Shown: positions 17,477 to 26,957 of the stretch, one piece after another
Numbering within the stretch: the first letter of the stretch is position 1
How the letters are laid out: every line of letters begins with the position of its first letter
NCBI GenBank assembly: GCA_051201675.1
Contig: CP179212.1
Span: 1,612,001 to 1,676,000, forward strand
Origin: HTCC2207 sp002685195
GTDB lineage: Bacteria > Pseudomonadota > Gammaproteobacteria > Pseudomonadales > Porticoccaceae
Reading direction: 5' to 3'
DNA: 64,000 bases
Program-made: the position numbers and the translations under genes
Notes under the pieces: generated by a model
Seen by the model: the letters and a program-made list of their open reading frames with translations, nothing else
Told to the model about the DNA's origin: nothing
The model's database searches: none

Positions 17477-18691
17477 ATGAGACGCGCAGTTATTACAGGA
17501 ATGGGAATCGTTTCTTGTCTTGGCAACGACAAAGAATCTGTCACCCACTCCTTGAAAAATGGTATCTCAGGCATTCGCCGCAGAGATGATTTTGCAGAGA
17601 TGGGGCTTCGCTGTAACGTTGGTGGCCTCATTGACCTTGACCCCAAAGATCACATTGATCGCAAAGTATTGCGCTTTATGGGTGATTCAGCTGCGTTTGG
17701 ATATATAGCGACAGATCGGGCAATTGCAGATGCTGGGTTGAGCGAAGAGTTAGTAACGAGTCTGCGAACTGGCTTGATTATGGGTTCTGGTGGCCTCTCA
17801 GGTGAAATGTTTGTCGAAGCCGTAGATGTTATGAGGGCTCGAGGTATTAAGCGTGCTGGCCCCTACCGTGTAACACAAATAATGGCCAGTACTGTATCGG
17901 CCTGCATTGCAACTCCCTTCAAAATTAAAGGTGTTAACTACTCACTATCGTCAGCCTGCGCCACTAGCGCACATTGCATTGGTCATGCAGTTGAATTAAT
18001 CCAACTGGGTAAACAAGATGTACTTTTGGCTGGTGGAGCCGAGGAAATGCATTGGTCCATGGCTGCGATGTTTGATGCTATGGGTGCCCTAACCAGTAAA
18101 TACAACGACACCCCTTCCATTGCTTCTCGGGCATACGACGCAGATCGTGACGGTTTTGCTCCCAGTCTCGGTGGTGGATGCGTTGTTGTGGAAGAACTCG
18201 AACACGCCCTAGCACGAGGGGCCAATATCATCTGTGAAGTGACAGGTTATGGTGCCACTTCAGATGGTGCAGACATGGTATCTCCATCTGGTGAAGGTGC
18301 GGAAAGGTGTATGAAAATGGCTATGGAAACCGCTTCAGGTCCCATGGATTATATCAATACCCATGGTACAAGTACTCCCGTAGGTGATGTGGCCGAGCTC
18401 GGCGCTATTCGCAATACCTTTGGTGATAGTTGTCCTGACATCAGCTCAACCAAGTCACTTTCAGGGCATAGCTTGGGTGCTGCAGGTGTTCATGAGGCTA
18501 TCTACTGTATGCTGATGATGGAGAATGACTTTGTGGCTGCATCGGCGCATATTGATTCTCTGGATGAAAATGCCTCCGGCTTACCGATCCTCTTAGAAAC
18601 AAAACAGACAAAATTGAATCGCATCATGTCCAATAGCTTCGGCTTTGGGGGCACTAATGCCAGCCTAGTTATGGAAAAATACACCGGTTAA
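17477..18691 (+). CDS. fabB: beta-ketoacyl-ACP synthase I
   Basis: A condensing enzyme needed to elongate cis-3-decenoyl-ACP and hence for unsaturated fatty acids. The thiolase-fold triad is complete: the Cys in SSACATSAHCIG, the His in NTHGTSTPVGD and the His in SGHSLGAAG. I use ATG 17477 rather than the TTG just before it because GAGG lies 7 bases upstream; the product of 404 residues matches E. coli FabB (406). Partner of fabA directly upstream. A hairpin at 18741-18775 lies between it and the convergent peroxiredoxin gene. Confidence 0.96.
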   Translation: MRRAVITGMGIVSCLGNDKESVTHSLKNGISGIRRRDDFAEMGLRCNVGGLIDLDPKDHIDRKVLRFMGDSAAFGYIATDRAIADAGLSEELVTSLRTGLIMGSGGLSGEMFVEAVDVMRARGIKRAGPYRVTQIMASTVSACIATPFKIKGVNYSLSSACATSAHCIGHAVELIQLGKQDVLLAGGAEEMHWSMAAMFDAMGALTSKYNDTPSIASRAYDADRDGFAPSLGGGCVVVEELEHALARGANIICEVTGYGATSDGADMVSPSGEGAERCMKMAMETASGPMDYINTHGTSTPVGDVAELGAIRNTFGDSCPDISSTKSLSGHSLGAAGVHEAIYCMLMMENDFVAASAHIDSLDENASGLPILLETKQTKLNRIMSNSFGFGGTNASLVMEKYTG

Positions 18692-18740
18692 GCGACTTAA
18701 TTAATCGGAGTAAATCTCCAGCCCAATGTGCATGCACAAG

Positions 18741-18775
18741 AAAGGGTGAAGGAATAATAATTTCCTCCACCCTTT
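18741..18775. terminator. hairpin between convergent fabB and peroxiredoxin genes
   Basis: AAAGGGTG pairs perfectly with CACCCTTT, with an additional inner GGAA/TTCC pairing around an AT-rich loop. It lies between two converging genes and could terminate both. T-tracts are short on either strand, so the intrinsic terminator call is moderate. Confidence 0.6.
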
Positions 18776-18819
18776 GAAACTTACTAACTCTTACCTAACA
18801 AGTTCGGTCGACTTAAAAT

Positions 18820-19296
18820 CTAGAGTGCCGCTAGAACAGCCTCTGCGCTTGAACCTTCCAATGCACCTGCATCGACATTAAGCATGCTTACGATACCATC
18901 TTCCACGATCATGGCAAACCGCTGACTGCGCTTACCCATACCAAAGCCTGTACCGTCCAACTCAAGCCCCAGAGCTGCCGTGAATTCCGCATTTCCATCA
19001 GCAAGCATCATCAAGTGTTCTGCATTAGCTGATTGTCCCCATGCATGCATTACAAAGACGTCATTAACAGACATGCAAGCTACAGTATCAACACCTTTTG
19101 CTTTTATATCGTCGACATGAACAACGAAACCAGGCAAATGTGCCATCGAACAGGTTGGTGTGAATGCCCCTGGAACGGCAAACAAAACAACTTTCTTTCC
19201 TTCAAAAATATCAGCTGTGCTGATCCCTGTGGGGCCTTCAGCTCCCATTACTGTAAACATTCCTGATGGAACTTTATCGCCTACTTTTATCGACAT
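18820..19296 (-). CDS. peroxiredoxin (Prx5 type)
   Basis: A thiol peroxidase of 158 residues that reduces hydroperoxides in the cytoplasm. The peroxidatic Cys is C49 in the motif PGAFTPTCS, and C74 is a plausible resolving residue. Conserved motifs, including KRSQRFAMIVEDG near residue 125, fit the Prx5/AhpE-like 'redoxin' group. No glutaredoxin domain is fused, so the reductant could be thioredoxin or glutaredoxin; the sequence does not decide. It lies 88 bases downstream of ssb, on the same strand. Confidence 0.92.
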   Translation of the reverse strand: MSIKVGDKVPSGMFTVMGAEGPTGISTADIFEGKKVVLFAVPGAFTPTCSMAHLPGFVVHVDDIKAKGVDTVACMSVNDVFVMHAWGQSANAEHLMMLADGNAEFTAALGLELDGTGFGMGKRSQRFAMIVEDGIVSMLNVDAGALEGSSAEAVLAAL

Positions 19297-19384
19297 AACT
19301 GCCTCTTTGTGTTGTCGTTAGAACCAGTGGCACAGATGCCACCAGTCTCAAGTCTAGTGTTTAATTGGTTATCTTTACGAAGTC

Positions 19385-19861
19385 CTAAAAAGGAATATCA
19401 TCGTCAAAACTGTCCATTCCCTGAGAAGCTTGTTGCTGAGGAGCTTGCTGACCACCACTTGACTGTTGGCTCTGAGCAGCTGGCTGCTGACTTTGCTGTG
19501 GCGCTTCATAACCACCTTGGCTACCGCGACTATCTAGCATCTGCATCTCGCTTGCTACGATTTCAGTTGTATATCTATCTTGGCCATCTTGGCCTTGCCA
19601 CTTGCGCGTTCGAAGAGAACCCTCAACATATAATTTTGATCCCTTTTTAACATACTCACCGGCTATTTCAGCGAGACGGTTAAAAAATACCACGCGGTGC
19701 CACTCAGTTCTTTCTTGAGGCTCTCCACTAGTTTTATCTTTCCATGATTCTGAAGTAGCAATACTCAAGTTTGTTACAGCACCCCCAGACGGCATGAAGC
19801 GTGTTTCTGGATCCTGACCACAGTTACCCACAATGATAACTTTATTAACTCCGCGTGCCAT
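19385..19861 (-). CDS. ssb: single-stranded DNA-binding protein
   Basis: An SSB of 158 residues with an N-terminal OB fold (about 1-110; starts ARGVNKVIIVGNCGQDPE). It continues with a Gln/Ser/Gly-rich flexible linker and the acidic C-terminal tip DDDIPF that recruits repair and replication partners. The linker is glutamine-rich, as is common in gammaproteobacteria. It lies 17 bases downstream of the MFS transporter gene and is part of the conserved ssb-MFS-uvrA block, with uvrA facing away. The tip would bind chi (HolC), whose gene is also in this window. Confidence 0.97.
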   Translation of the reverse strand: MARGVNKVIIVGNCGQDPETRFMPSGGAVTNLSIATSESWKDKTSGEPQERTEWHRVVFFNRLAEIAGEYVKKGSKLYVEGSLRTRKWQGQDGQDRYTTEIVASEMQMLDSRGSQGGYEAPQQSQQPAAQSQQSSGGQQAPQQQASQGMDSFDDDIPF

Positions 19862-19878
19862 TTTATTCCCCTAATTGG

Positions 19879-21237
19879 TTAACGATTTAAATACGGTTGT
19901 AAGCTTGGCATGTCAATCAGTAAACGATCTATCTGAACATAAGCCAATTGCTCTCCTTTGATCAGAAGTATATCTTCAACGCCGGCTATTTTTGAAATTA
20001 TTTTTAAGAAATCTTGATGTTCCCTATCTCCTACTGACAATACTAGTGTTTGCAACGGCTTTGGAGATTGCAATCCAAGAGATAAAACCCACCATACAAA
20101 CAAAACTAAACTGATGACAATAAACAGTCCGTCGATCCCTATTTCTTGGAGGCTCCATCCACCCAATACGCCACCTGCAAATGATCCCAAAAACTGACTT
20201 GTAGAATATATACCCATCGCAGTGCCCCTGTTACCAGCTGGACTGCTTTTACTTAGCCATGAGGGAAGTGTGGCCTCTAGGAGATTAAATGCAGTAAAAA
20301 ATACCAATAGTAAAAGAGGAGTGCTCAAGGGATTACGTTCAAACCCTAGGACAAGCGTAGCGCCCGCCATAACTGCCACTGCACCAAGAAAAGTTAATCG
20401 TTGAAGCTTATATTTTTCTCCCAGTATCATTATTGGCAGCATAATAAAAAAGCCCCCGCCCAACAAGGCTAGATACACCAAAGGCAGCTCGGAATCTTTA
20501 ATCGATAATTCTGTCGAAAAAATCATAGGCACCGCAACAAAGGCGGCCATTAACGCAAAGTGAAGCGCAAAGATGCCCCAATTAAGGCGCAGCAATGTAC
20601 CATCCCTCAACAGACTACTTATTTGTTTAACATCGGCGATCACTTCTCGATTGTTTTGACTGACAACTGTTCTAGGTATCAAGAAAATAACAATACCTAC
20701 ACCAATGGCACCGAGAAAAGCTGTGACCCAGAACACTCCTGATAAACCCATATTAATCGTTAGAATAGGCCCCAAGATCATTGCTAAAATAAATGAAAAC
20801 CCAATGCTTCCACCAATTGCAGCCATCGCTTTTGATCTATTTTGCTCCGAAGTAAGGTCAGTGACTAACGCCATTAAAGTGCTAGCGATAGCGCCTGTAC
20901 CCTGAAGAGCACGCCCCAGGATTAACCCAAGCATATTTTCCGCTAGCGCTGCTACGATACTGCCAATAATAAAGAGGAGTAATCCACCAATAATAACTGA
21001 TGTGCGACCTATCCTGTCAGACAAAACTCCCAAAGGAATTTGCAATAAAGCTTGAGTGAACCCATATGCACCAAGAGCAAAACCAAGCGTCAGCGGCGAG
21101 AAGCCACTGTAATCGCTCGTCGCTACAGCGAGCACTGGCAAAACCATAAATAGTCCAAGCATTCTAAAGCCATAAAGACTAGCAATAGATATGGTCGCAC
21201 GCATCTCGACAGACGAAAATTGAGAAGAATTATTCAA
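19879..21237 (-). CDS. MFS transporter, YajR-like
   Basis: A 452-residue major facilitator protein with about 12 membrane helices. The motif-A region GVLSDRIGRTSVIIGG lies between helices 2 and 3 (about residues 70-85). After the last helix, a soluble C-terminal segment of about 65 residues has the pattern of a small ferredoxin-like (YAM) domain, as in E. coli YajR. The substrate is unknown. Its place between ssb and uvrA is conserved in pseudomonads, but no functional link to DNA repair is established. It shares a roughly 240-base divergent region with uvrA. Confidence 0.88.
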   Translation of the reverse strand: MNNSSQFSSVEMRATISIASLYGFRMLGLFMVLPVLAVATSDYSGFSPLTLGFALGAYGFTQALLQIPLGVLSDRIGRTSVIIGGLLLFIIGSIVAALAENMLGLILGRALQGTGAIASTLMALVTDLTSEQNRSKAMAAIGGSIGFSFILAMILGPILTINMGLSGVFWVTAFLGAIGVGIVIFLIPRTVVSQNNREVIADVKQISSLLRDGTLLRLNWGIFALHFALMAAFVAVPMIFSTELSIKDSELPLVYLALLGGGFFIMLPIMILGEKYKLQRLTFLGAVAVMAGATLVLGFERNPLSTPLLLLVFFTAFNLLEATLPSWLSKSSPAGNRGTAMGIYSTSQFLGSFAGGVLGGWSLQEIGIDGLFIVISLVLFVWWVLSLGLQSPKPLQTLVLSVGDREHQDFLKIISKIAGVEDILLIKGEQLAYVQIDRLLIDMPSLQPYLNR

Positions 21238-21414
21238 GGTGATGTCAGTTTACAGTTTAGGTCTAGTTAGAGACGTATATTAACAGTGCTGTCCCCTTTG
21301 GAAAACGCTTATCCCTAATTTATTTTTCGATCCATTAGATTGACAAAATATAACTGCATTATCAAGGTCTATCGGCTAACCGAAGACGTACTAAATAAGT
21401 ATTTGCTTTATCCT

Positions 21415-21444
21415 TTGCCCAGAGGGTGTACTGGCCTTTATAAT
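21415..21444 (+). promoter_or_regulatory. candidate sigma-70 promoter of uvrA
   Basis: TTGCCC, an 18-base spacer and a perfect TATAAT end about 30 bases before the uvrA ATG. No LexA-type CTG-N10-CAG palindrome was found in the 238-base uvrA upstream region. Confidence 0.6.
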
Positions 21445-21475
21445 TGAAGGTTTAATCTGACATAAAGACACATTA

Positions 21476-24298
21476 ATGGATACCATTCAGGTTCGAGGTG
21501 CTCGCACCCACAATCTCAAAAATATCGACTTAGACCTTCCTCGAGACAAGTTTATCGTGATAACGGGCTTATCTGGGTCTGGAAAGTCTTCATTGGCCTT
21601 TGATACTCTGTATGCCGAAGGTCAGCGCCGATATGTCGAATCGCTATCTACCTACGCTAGGCAGTTTCTATCAATGATGGAAAAGCCAGATGTTGATCAT
21701 ATTGAAGGCCTTTCTCCTGCAATTTCAATTGAGCAAAAATCAACATCTCACAACCCTCGCTCGACCGTGGGAACGATTACTGAAATATATGACTATCTGC
21801 GCCTTTTATTTGCGCGAGCAGGAGAACCGCGCTGTCCTGATCATAACAACCCGCTAAAGGCTCAAACCGTAAGCCAAATGGTTGATCAGGTTATGGAATT
21901 GCCCGAAGGAACTAAATTGATGCTGCTGGCACCGGTGGTTAAAGATAGGAAAGGTGAGCATCTCCATTTATTTGAAACCCTACGTAGACAAGGGTTTATT
22001 CGCGCAAGAATTGACGGGTTAGTTTGCGACCTTGACGAAGCTCCAGCTCTTAACAAAAAGCAAAAGCACAGCATTGATGTCGTGGTTGATAGGTTTAAAG
22101 TTAAAGAAGATATCGCTCTGCGCTTAGCTGAGTCCTTTGAGACGGCACTCAATCTTGCGGAAGGCCTAGTTGTGATTAGTTATATGGATGGAGAACAGCC
22201 TGATCAATTGTTTTCAGCCAAATTTGCATGTCCAGTCTGTAACTACAGCTTAAACGAGCTCGAACCCAGACTTTTCTCGTTCAACAATCCTGCCGGAGCC
22301 TGCCCAACGTGCGATGGCTTAGGTGTTCACCAGTTTTTTGATATTGACCGAGTTATTCAGCACCCTGAAGCATCTATTTCTGAAGGAGCAATTCGGGGCT
22401 GGGATCGACGAACACTATTTTACTACAACATGCTCACTTCATTAGCGGAGCATTATGAATTTGATATCGACCAACCCTGGGAAAAACTTGCGCCTATACA
22501 CCAACAAAAGGTGCTGTTCGGCAGTGACGATGAAGAAATAACCTTTAATTATGTGAATGATCGAGGAACGGTATTTCGCCGGCAACACAAGTTTGAAGGT
22601 GTTATCAACAACATGGAACGCCGTTATAGAGAAACTGAGTCACAATCAGTCCGCGAAGAACTCACCAAGTTTATGGCAACAACGAGTTGCCCTGAATGCG
22701 CCGGCACTCGCCTGAGAAAGTCTGCACGCAACGTATTTATCGATAACAAACGTATCGAAGACATCGTGTGCATGCCAGTGGGAAACTGTGCTGACTACTT
22801 TGATCAACTCAACTTAGTCGGCAGGCAAGGAGAAATCGCTGAAAAAATTATCAAAGAAATACGTGAACGATTTACTTTTCTCGTGGATGTGGGCCTAAAT
22901 TATCTATCACTGAACAGAAGTGCAGACACTCTGTCAGGGGGCGAAGCCCAAAGAATTCGTCTTGCCAGCCAAATTGGTGCAGGCTTGGTTGGTGTTATGT
23001 ATATTCTCGATGAACCTTCTATAGGGCTCCATCAGAGAGATAACGAGAGACTACTAAAAACATTGATCCGTTTGCGAGATTTAGGTAACACCGTCATTGT
23101 AGTTGAGCATGATGAGGAGGCTATAGCCGCCGCAGATTATGTTGTTGATATCGGCCCTGGGGCCGGAATTCATGGCGGTCAAATAGTTGCAAAAGGGTCC
23201 GTAGAGGAGATTCGAAATAGCGAAAAATCGATAACGGGGAAGTTTCTTTCAGGTGCAAGATCTATCGCTATACCGAAGAAAAGACACTCTGGGAAAGGGA
23301 AAACTCTCTCTGTTAAAGGGGCTAAGGGTAATAATTTGCAGTCTGTCGATCTGAATATTCCCATAGGTGTTTTTACCTGTATTACTGGGGTTTCTGGTTC
23401 AGGAAAATCTACGCTGATCAACGAGACTCTCTATCCAGCAGCTGCAATAGCACTTAACAAAGCGACTACCTTAAAGGCGGCACCTCATGAAAAAATTACT
23501 GGCCTAAATCTTTTAGACAAATGTATTGATATCAATCAGAGTCCTATTGGGCGTACACCTCGATCTAACCCTGCCACCTACACAGGTATCTTCACCCCAG
23601 TTCGAGAGATCTTTGCTGCAACTCAAGAAGCGCGTTCTAGGGGTTACGCTCCAGGGCGTTTTAGCTTTAACGTTAAAGGTGGAAGGTGTGAGGCATGTCA
23701 GGGAGATGGCGTTACTAAAGTTGAGATGCACTTCCTTCCTGATATTTATGTTCCTTGTGATGTCTGTAAAGGTAAGCGCTACAATCGAGAGACCTTAGAT
23801 ATTCATTTCAAAGGAAAAAATATACATCAGGTGTTAGACATGACCATTGAAGATGCTCGTGATTTCTTTGATGCGATTCCTGCCATAGCAAGAAAACTTC
23901 AAACGTTAGTTGACGTTGGATTGTCTTATATAAAACTAGGGCAGAGTGCCACTACTCTTTCAGGTGGTGAAGCTCAGCGAGTAAAACTCTCAAAAGAACT
24001 CTCTAAAAGGGATACGGGTAAAACCCTCTATATTCTTGACGAGCCCACAACAGGTTTACATTTCCATGATATTGAACAGCTACTAGCTGTATTGCATCGC
24101 TTTCGAGATCACGGCAATACAGTTGTCGTGATTGAACACAATCTAGATGTTATTAAAACGGCGGATTGGGTCATCGATCTCGGCCCGGAAGGAGGCTCAG
24201 GTGGAGGACAAATCATTGCTGAAGGCACTCCAGAAGAAGTCTCCCAAGTTAAAGGCTCTCACACAGGACAGTTCCTGAAAAGCACCTTGCAACAATAA
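21476..24298 (+). CDS. uvrA: excinuclease ABC subunit A
   Basis: The damage-recognition ATPase of nucleotide excision repair (940 residues, the standard length). It has two ABC ATPase modules, with Walker A GLSGSGKSS near residue 30 and GVSGSGKST near residue 640, and two ABC signatures (LSGGEAQR). The zinc modules use paired CxxC motifs, including CPVC...CPTC near residue 255 and CEAC...CDVC near residue 740. The reading frame is intact. It is convergent with, and one base away from, a DUF3581 gene. Confidence 0.98.
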   Translation: MDTIQVRGARTHNLKNIDLDLPRDKFIVITGLSGSGKSSLAFDTLYAEGQRRYVESLSTYARQFLSMMEKPDVDHIEGLSPAISIEQKSTSHNPRSTVGTITEIYDYLRLLFARAGEPRCPDHNNPLKAQTVSQMVDQVMELPEGTKLMLLAPVVKDRKGEHLHLFETLRRQGFIRARIDGLVCDLDEAPALNKKQKHSIDVVVDRFKVKEDIALRLAESFETALNLAEGLVVISYMDGEQPDQLFSAKFACPVCNYSLNELEPRLFSFNNPAGACPTCDGLGVHQFFDIDRVIQHPEASISEGAIRGWDRRTLFYYNMLTSLAEHYEFDIDQPWEKLAPIHQQKVLFGSDDEEITFNYVNDRGTVFRRQHKFEGVINNMERRYRETESQSVREELTKFMATTSCPECAGTRLRKSARNVFIDNKRIEDIVCMPVGNCADYFDQLNLVGRQGEIAEKIIKEIRERFTFLVDVGLNYLSLNRSADTLSGGEAQRIRLASQIGAGLVGVMYILDEPSIGLHQRDNERLLKTLIRLRDLGNTVIVVEHDEEAIAAADYVVDIGPGAGIHGGQIVAKGSVEEIRNSEKSITGKFLSGARSIAIPKKRHSGKGKTLSVKGAKGNNLQSVDLNIPIGVFTCITGVSGSGKSTLINETLYPAAAIALNKATTLKAAPHEKITGLNLLDKCIDINQSPIGRTPRSNPATYTGIFTPVREIFAATQEARSRGYAPGRFSFNVKGGRCEACQGDGVTKVEMHFLPDIYVPCDVCKGKRYNRETLDIHFKGKNIHQVLDMTIEDARDFFDAIPAIARKLQTLVDVGLSYIKLGQSATTLSGGEAQRVKLSKELSKRDTGKTLYILDEPTTGLHFHDIEQLLAVLHRFRDHGNTVVVIEHNLDVIKTADWVIDLGPEGGSGGGQIIAEGTPEEVSQVKGSHTGQFLKSTLQQ

Positions 24299-24299
24299 C

Positions 24300-25010
24300 C
24301 TAAGCTTTATGATGCTCAGACTGCGACTCAAGATAGGCGGTAACCATATCGTCTATCGCCATCTGCTGGTATGGCCTTAGGCCGCTCAATATTAAATGCT
24401 TCACCCCATGTCCAATAACTTGGTCTCCATCAAAAACTTCAAAGTGTAAGTCTGCATTCCCACGTTTACCTTCTACATCTAAGTTTGTATGAGATAGTTG
24501 TAACGATGGCTTCGCAAAGTTTAGACGGTCAAATTCTAGAGACATGGATTGATAGATCACAAGTGGTCGCTGAGGATTAATCATCACACCTTTTTCAGCC
24601 ATCAGAGGCACCAAAATATGGGGGAAGTTATGTCCCGAAAAACGAACATAAGCTCTTATTAATTGCTCAACATTTTTATTGTTTGAAATGCGGGGGCCGA
24701 TCTGCTCAATCTCTAGATACTGCTTTCCTCGTTCATCCACTATTGTCGTCTTATCACTAAACTTAGACGGAAAGATTAACGGCGTATCTGCTGAGACCAG
24801 GCCCGAAAAATGGAAATTCATTATTTCGGAAATACCATTACGCTCCACCGCCAAAGCGAACAGCAGATCTCCAGGCACGCAGAAACGTTTGTTCAGAGGG
24901 TCATGGATAGGATTGAAATCGTTACTGATGTTTTTAGCAAAATCACTGCCCTGCTCAGCACTAACAACAATTGTATTATTTAGTTCACTGCTGAACTTTT
25001 CCAAAAACAT
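24300..25010 (-). CDS. DUF3581 family protein
   Basis: A 236-residue soluble protein that I recognise as the gammaproteobacterial DUF3581 family. The diagnostic region is SAEQGSDFAKNISNDFNPIHD followed by KRFCVPGDLLFAL. This N-terminal pattern resembles hot-dog-fold (MaoC-like) proteins, where a D-x-NPIH motif is catalytic, but no activity is known for the family. It is preceded 3 bases upstream by a DUF2750 gene, so the two are likely co-expressed. Function unassigned. Confidence 0.85.
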   Translation of the reverse strand: MFLEKFSSELNNTIVVSAEQGSDFAKNISNDFNPIHDPLNKRFCVPGDLLFALAVERNGISEIMNFHFSGLVSADTPLIFPSKFSDKTTIVDERGKQYLEIEQIGPRISNNKNVEQLIRAYVRFSGHNFPHILVPLMAEKGVMINPQRPLVIYQSMSLEFDRLNFAKPSLQLSHTNLDVEGKRGNADLHFEVFDGDQVIGHGVKHLILSGLRPYQQMAIDDMVTAYLESQSEHHKA

Positions 25011-25013
25011 AGA

Positions 25014-25379
25014 TCAACCTAACTCGGACTCAAATTCTTCCAGCAGATCAAGAGGCTCAATCTCATCGCCCTCTAGGTCCAAATTCCAATTAATACCCAC
25101 CAATAAGACGTCACTGTGCATGCCAGGCAACCAATCATCCAAGAATTCTTCCATCTCAATGGCCACAGGTTTATAGATACTCCAGTCATCATTGCACAGA
25201 GCTTCGGCAAGCAGCTTATTGGACCAAAAGGGAATGACATCAATATGATCGTGGTCACTTGACTCCACAAGAGCCCAGTTCTCATCGTTATCCTGCAAGC
25301 CCCAAATACAACCCTGCTCAAGGCATTCAACAATCAAGCGGTCAAAATTTTCCTGGAGATTATCTGAGAGTGATTCCAT
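25014..25379 (-). CDS. DUF2750 family protein
   Basis: A small acidic protein (121 residues from ATG 25379; an in-frame TTG five codons upstream is possible). The arrangement GCIWGLQDNDENWAL followed by IPFWSNKLLAEAL and a VGINW segment near the C-terminus fits the DUF2750 family. The IPFWS/A-L pattern is common in small 'immunity-like' or regulatory proteins of unknown role. It directly precedes the DUF3581 gene, with a 3-base gap. No function can be assigned. Confidence 0.75.
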   Translation of the reverse strand: MESLSDNLQENFDRLIVECLEQGCIWGLQDNDENWALVESSDHDHIDVIPFWSNKLLAEALCNDDWSIYKPVAIEMEEFLDDWLPGMHSDVLLVGINWNLDLEGDEIEPLDLLEEFESELG

Positions 25380-25461
25380 TTTTAGATCCAGCAAAGTGAG
25401 GGCAGCATTAAACCATGCCCGATGGCCATTTTGACAGCAACGATATCAAAGATTATTTGTA

Positions 25462-25488
25462 GGAGCACCCTTGCCTAGAGGGTGCCCC
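25462..25488 (-). terminator. GC-rich hairpin downstream of the SPFH gene
   Basis: On the minus strand GGGCACCC pairs with GGGTGCTC-type sequence around a 9-base loop, starting a few bases after the SPFH-protein stop codon. There is no T-run, so it is a possible RNA 3'-end stabiliser or a weak terminator rather than a classical one. Confidence 0.4.
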
Positions 25489-25494
25489 CAATAA

Positions 25495-26349
25495 TTACTT
25501 GGTGTTGTTCATAATTCCACGAACCGCTGCAGGAATATCTGCAGGTAACACGACCAACTTTGAATTCTCAGAATTGGACATATCCCGAACCGCTTCTATG
25601 TATTTTTCACCAAGAAGATACATAGCGGGTAGTTCCCTATCCTGAATTGCCTCATTCACCTTAGTAAGAGCAGACTTGGTTGCTTCAGCCAAAACCACCT
25701 TTGCCTCAGCATCGCGTCTAGAGGCTTCCAGTCGCCCATCTGCCTCCAAGATTGCGGCTGTTTTGTCGCCGTCAGCACGAGTTACCGTAGCACGGCGTTG
25801 ACGTTCCGCAGCGGCCTGCTCCTCCATAGCACTCTGCATCGTCCCAGAGGGCTGAATATCCTGAATCTCAACTGTTTTAAGGGTGATACCCCAATCGGCA
25901 ATATCATCAGAAATAGATATCTTTAATTTTGCTTTGATTTCATCTCGGGAGGACAACGCATCATCAAGAGTCATTTCACCAACGATCGAGCGCAGAGACG
26001 TTTGCACTAATGTTCGAATTGCTAATTCATAATCCTCTACACCGTACACCGCTAGTTTAGGGGTTAATATATTAATATAAGCAACTGCATTAGCAATAAT
26101 AACCACGTTATCTCGAGTAATAACTTCTTGAGATGGTATTTCTAGCACAATATCTTTAGTAGTTGCCTTAAAAGCCACCCTATCAATGTATGGAACAATG
26201 ATATTGAGACCTGGTTTCAATGCTGGTTCCTTGTACTTGCCCAAGCGCTCAACCACCCATTGAGAGCCCTGAGGAACTAATTTGATAGCTTTTATTAAGG
26301 TTATCAATGCCAATAAAAAGATTGTTCCAAATACAATAATAGCTTCCAT
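25495..26349 (-). CDS. SPFH/band 7 (stomatin-like, QmcA-type) membrane protein
   Basis: A 284-residue protein with one N-terminal membrane anchor (about residues 2-22). An SPFH/prohibitin domain follows (VPQGSQWVVERLGKYK onward), and then a coiled-coil segment rich in Ala, Glu and Arg (about 165-220). It is like E. coli QmcA, a scaffold of membrane microdomains that can interact with FtsH-type proteases. It is co-directional with the NfeD-family gene 18 bases upstream; this NfeD-SPFH pair is one of the most widely conserved gene neighbourhoods of the family. Confidence 0.93.
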   Translation of the reverse strand: MEAIIVFGTIFLLALITLIKAIKLVPQGSQWVVERLGKYKEPALKPGLNIIVPYIDRVAFKATTKDIVLEIPSQEVITRDNVVIIANAVAYINILTPKLAVYGVEDYELAIRTLVQTSLRSIVGEMTLDDALSSRDEIKAKLKISISDDIADWGITLKTVEIQDIQPSGTMQSAMEEQAAAERQRRATVTRADGDKTAAILEADGRLEASRRDAEAKVVLAEATKSALTKVNEAIQDRELPAMYLLGEKYIEAVRDMSNSENSKLVVLPADIPAAVRGIMNNTK

Positions 26350-26367
26350 AAATATCTCCTTGATTAA

Positions 26368-26820
26368 TTAAACGACTTTGGTGACAACTAAAACATCACC
26401 AGAAACTTCCTTGATATAAAGACGGTCACCTAAGTTGACCGCAGACTCACAGTTAAAAATCCACTCGTCACGATCCATGATCGGAGTACTAAAACGCATC
26501 TTACCCTGAGTTGTGGCCGTAGGTAATTTGGTGACCAAGCCACTCTCCCCTATTGCTGAGTATCTGGCCTTCTCCCCACTATTATTTGATGCCATTTTAG
26601 GTTTTATAAATTTAAACCAAGCCAGAGTAAATAATACTGAGGATACCGTCCAAACCAGAATTTGAGTACTTAGTGACATGGGTATGAACATCTCCACCAA
26701 ACCAACCACCAATGCGCCTAAGCCAAACCAGAGGATAGTAAAGCTGGGAATAAATATCTCACCTACGACTAGTATCATTCCAATAACTAGCCAGTGCCAA
26801 TACAACAATTGAATATCCAT
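26368..26820 (-). CDS. NfeD-family membrane protein
   Basis: A short-form NfeD (150 residues) with about three membrane helices in the first 80 residues and a C-terminal OB-fold domain (about 90-150). The domain contains GESGLVTKLPTATTQGKMRF-type sequence and ends in a VTKVV strand. Short NfeD proteins partner with stomatin-like SPFH proteins, here the next gene. Unlike long-form NfeD, no serine protease domain is present. The partnership is inferred from gene order. Confidence 0.9.
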   Translation of the reverse strand: MDIQLLYWHWLVIGMILVVGEIFIPSFTILWFGLGALVVGLVEMFIPMSLSTQILVWTVSSVLFTLAWFKFIKPKMASNNSGEKARYSAIGESGLVTKLPTATTQGKMRFSTPIMDRDEWIFNCESAVNLGDRLYIKEVSGDVLVVTKVV

Positions 26821-26957
26821 TTAAACTCCTTTTTTAGTTTTTAAGAGACTGTAAATACGTAATCCATGTAAAGTCTCCCTCTTTCGCCCAATACGGGGGC
26901 TTGTTCATACAAAAGACGGGTTAAGATTAACTTAACCTCTTAGGTGTCTCAACATTA

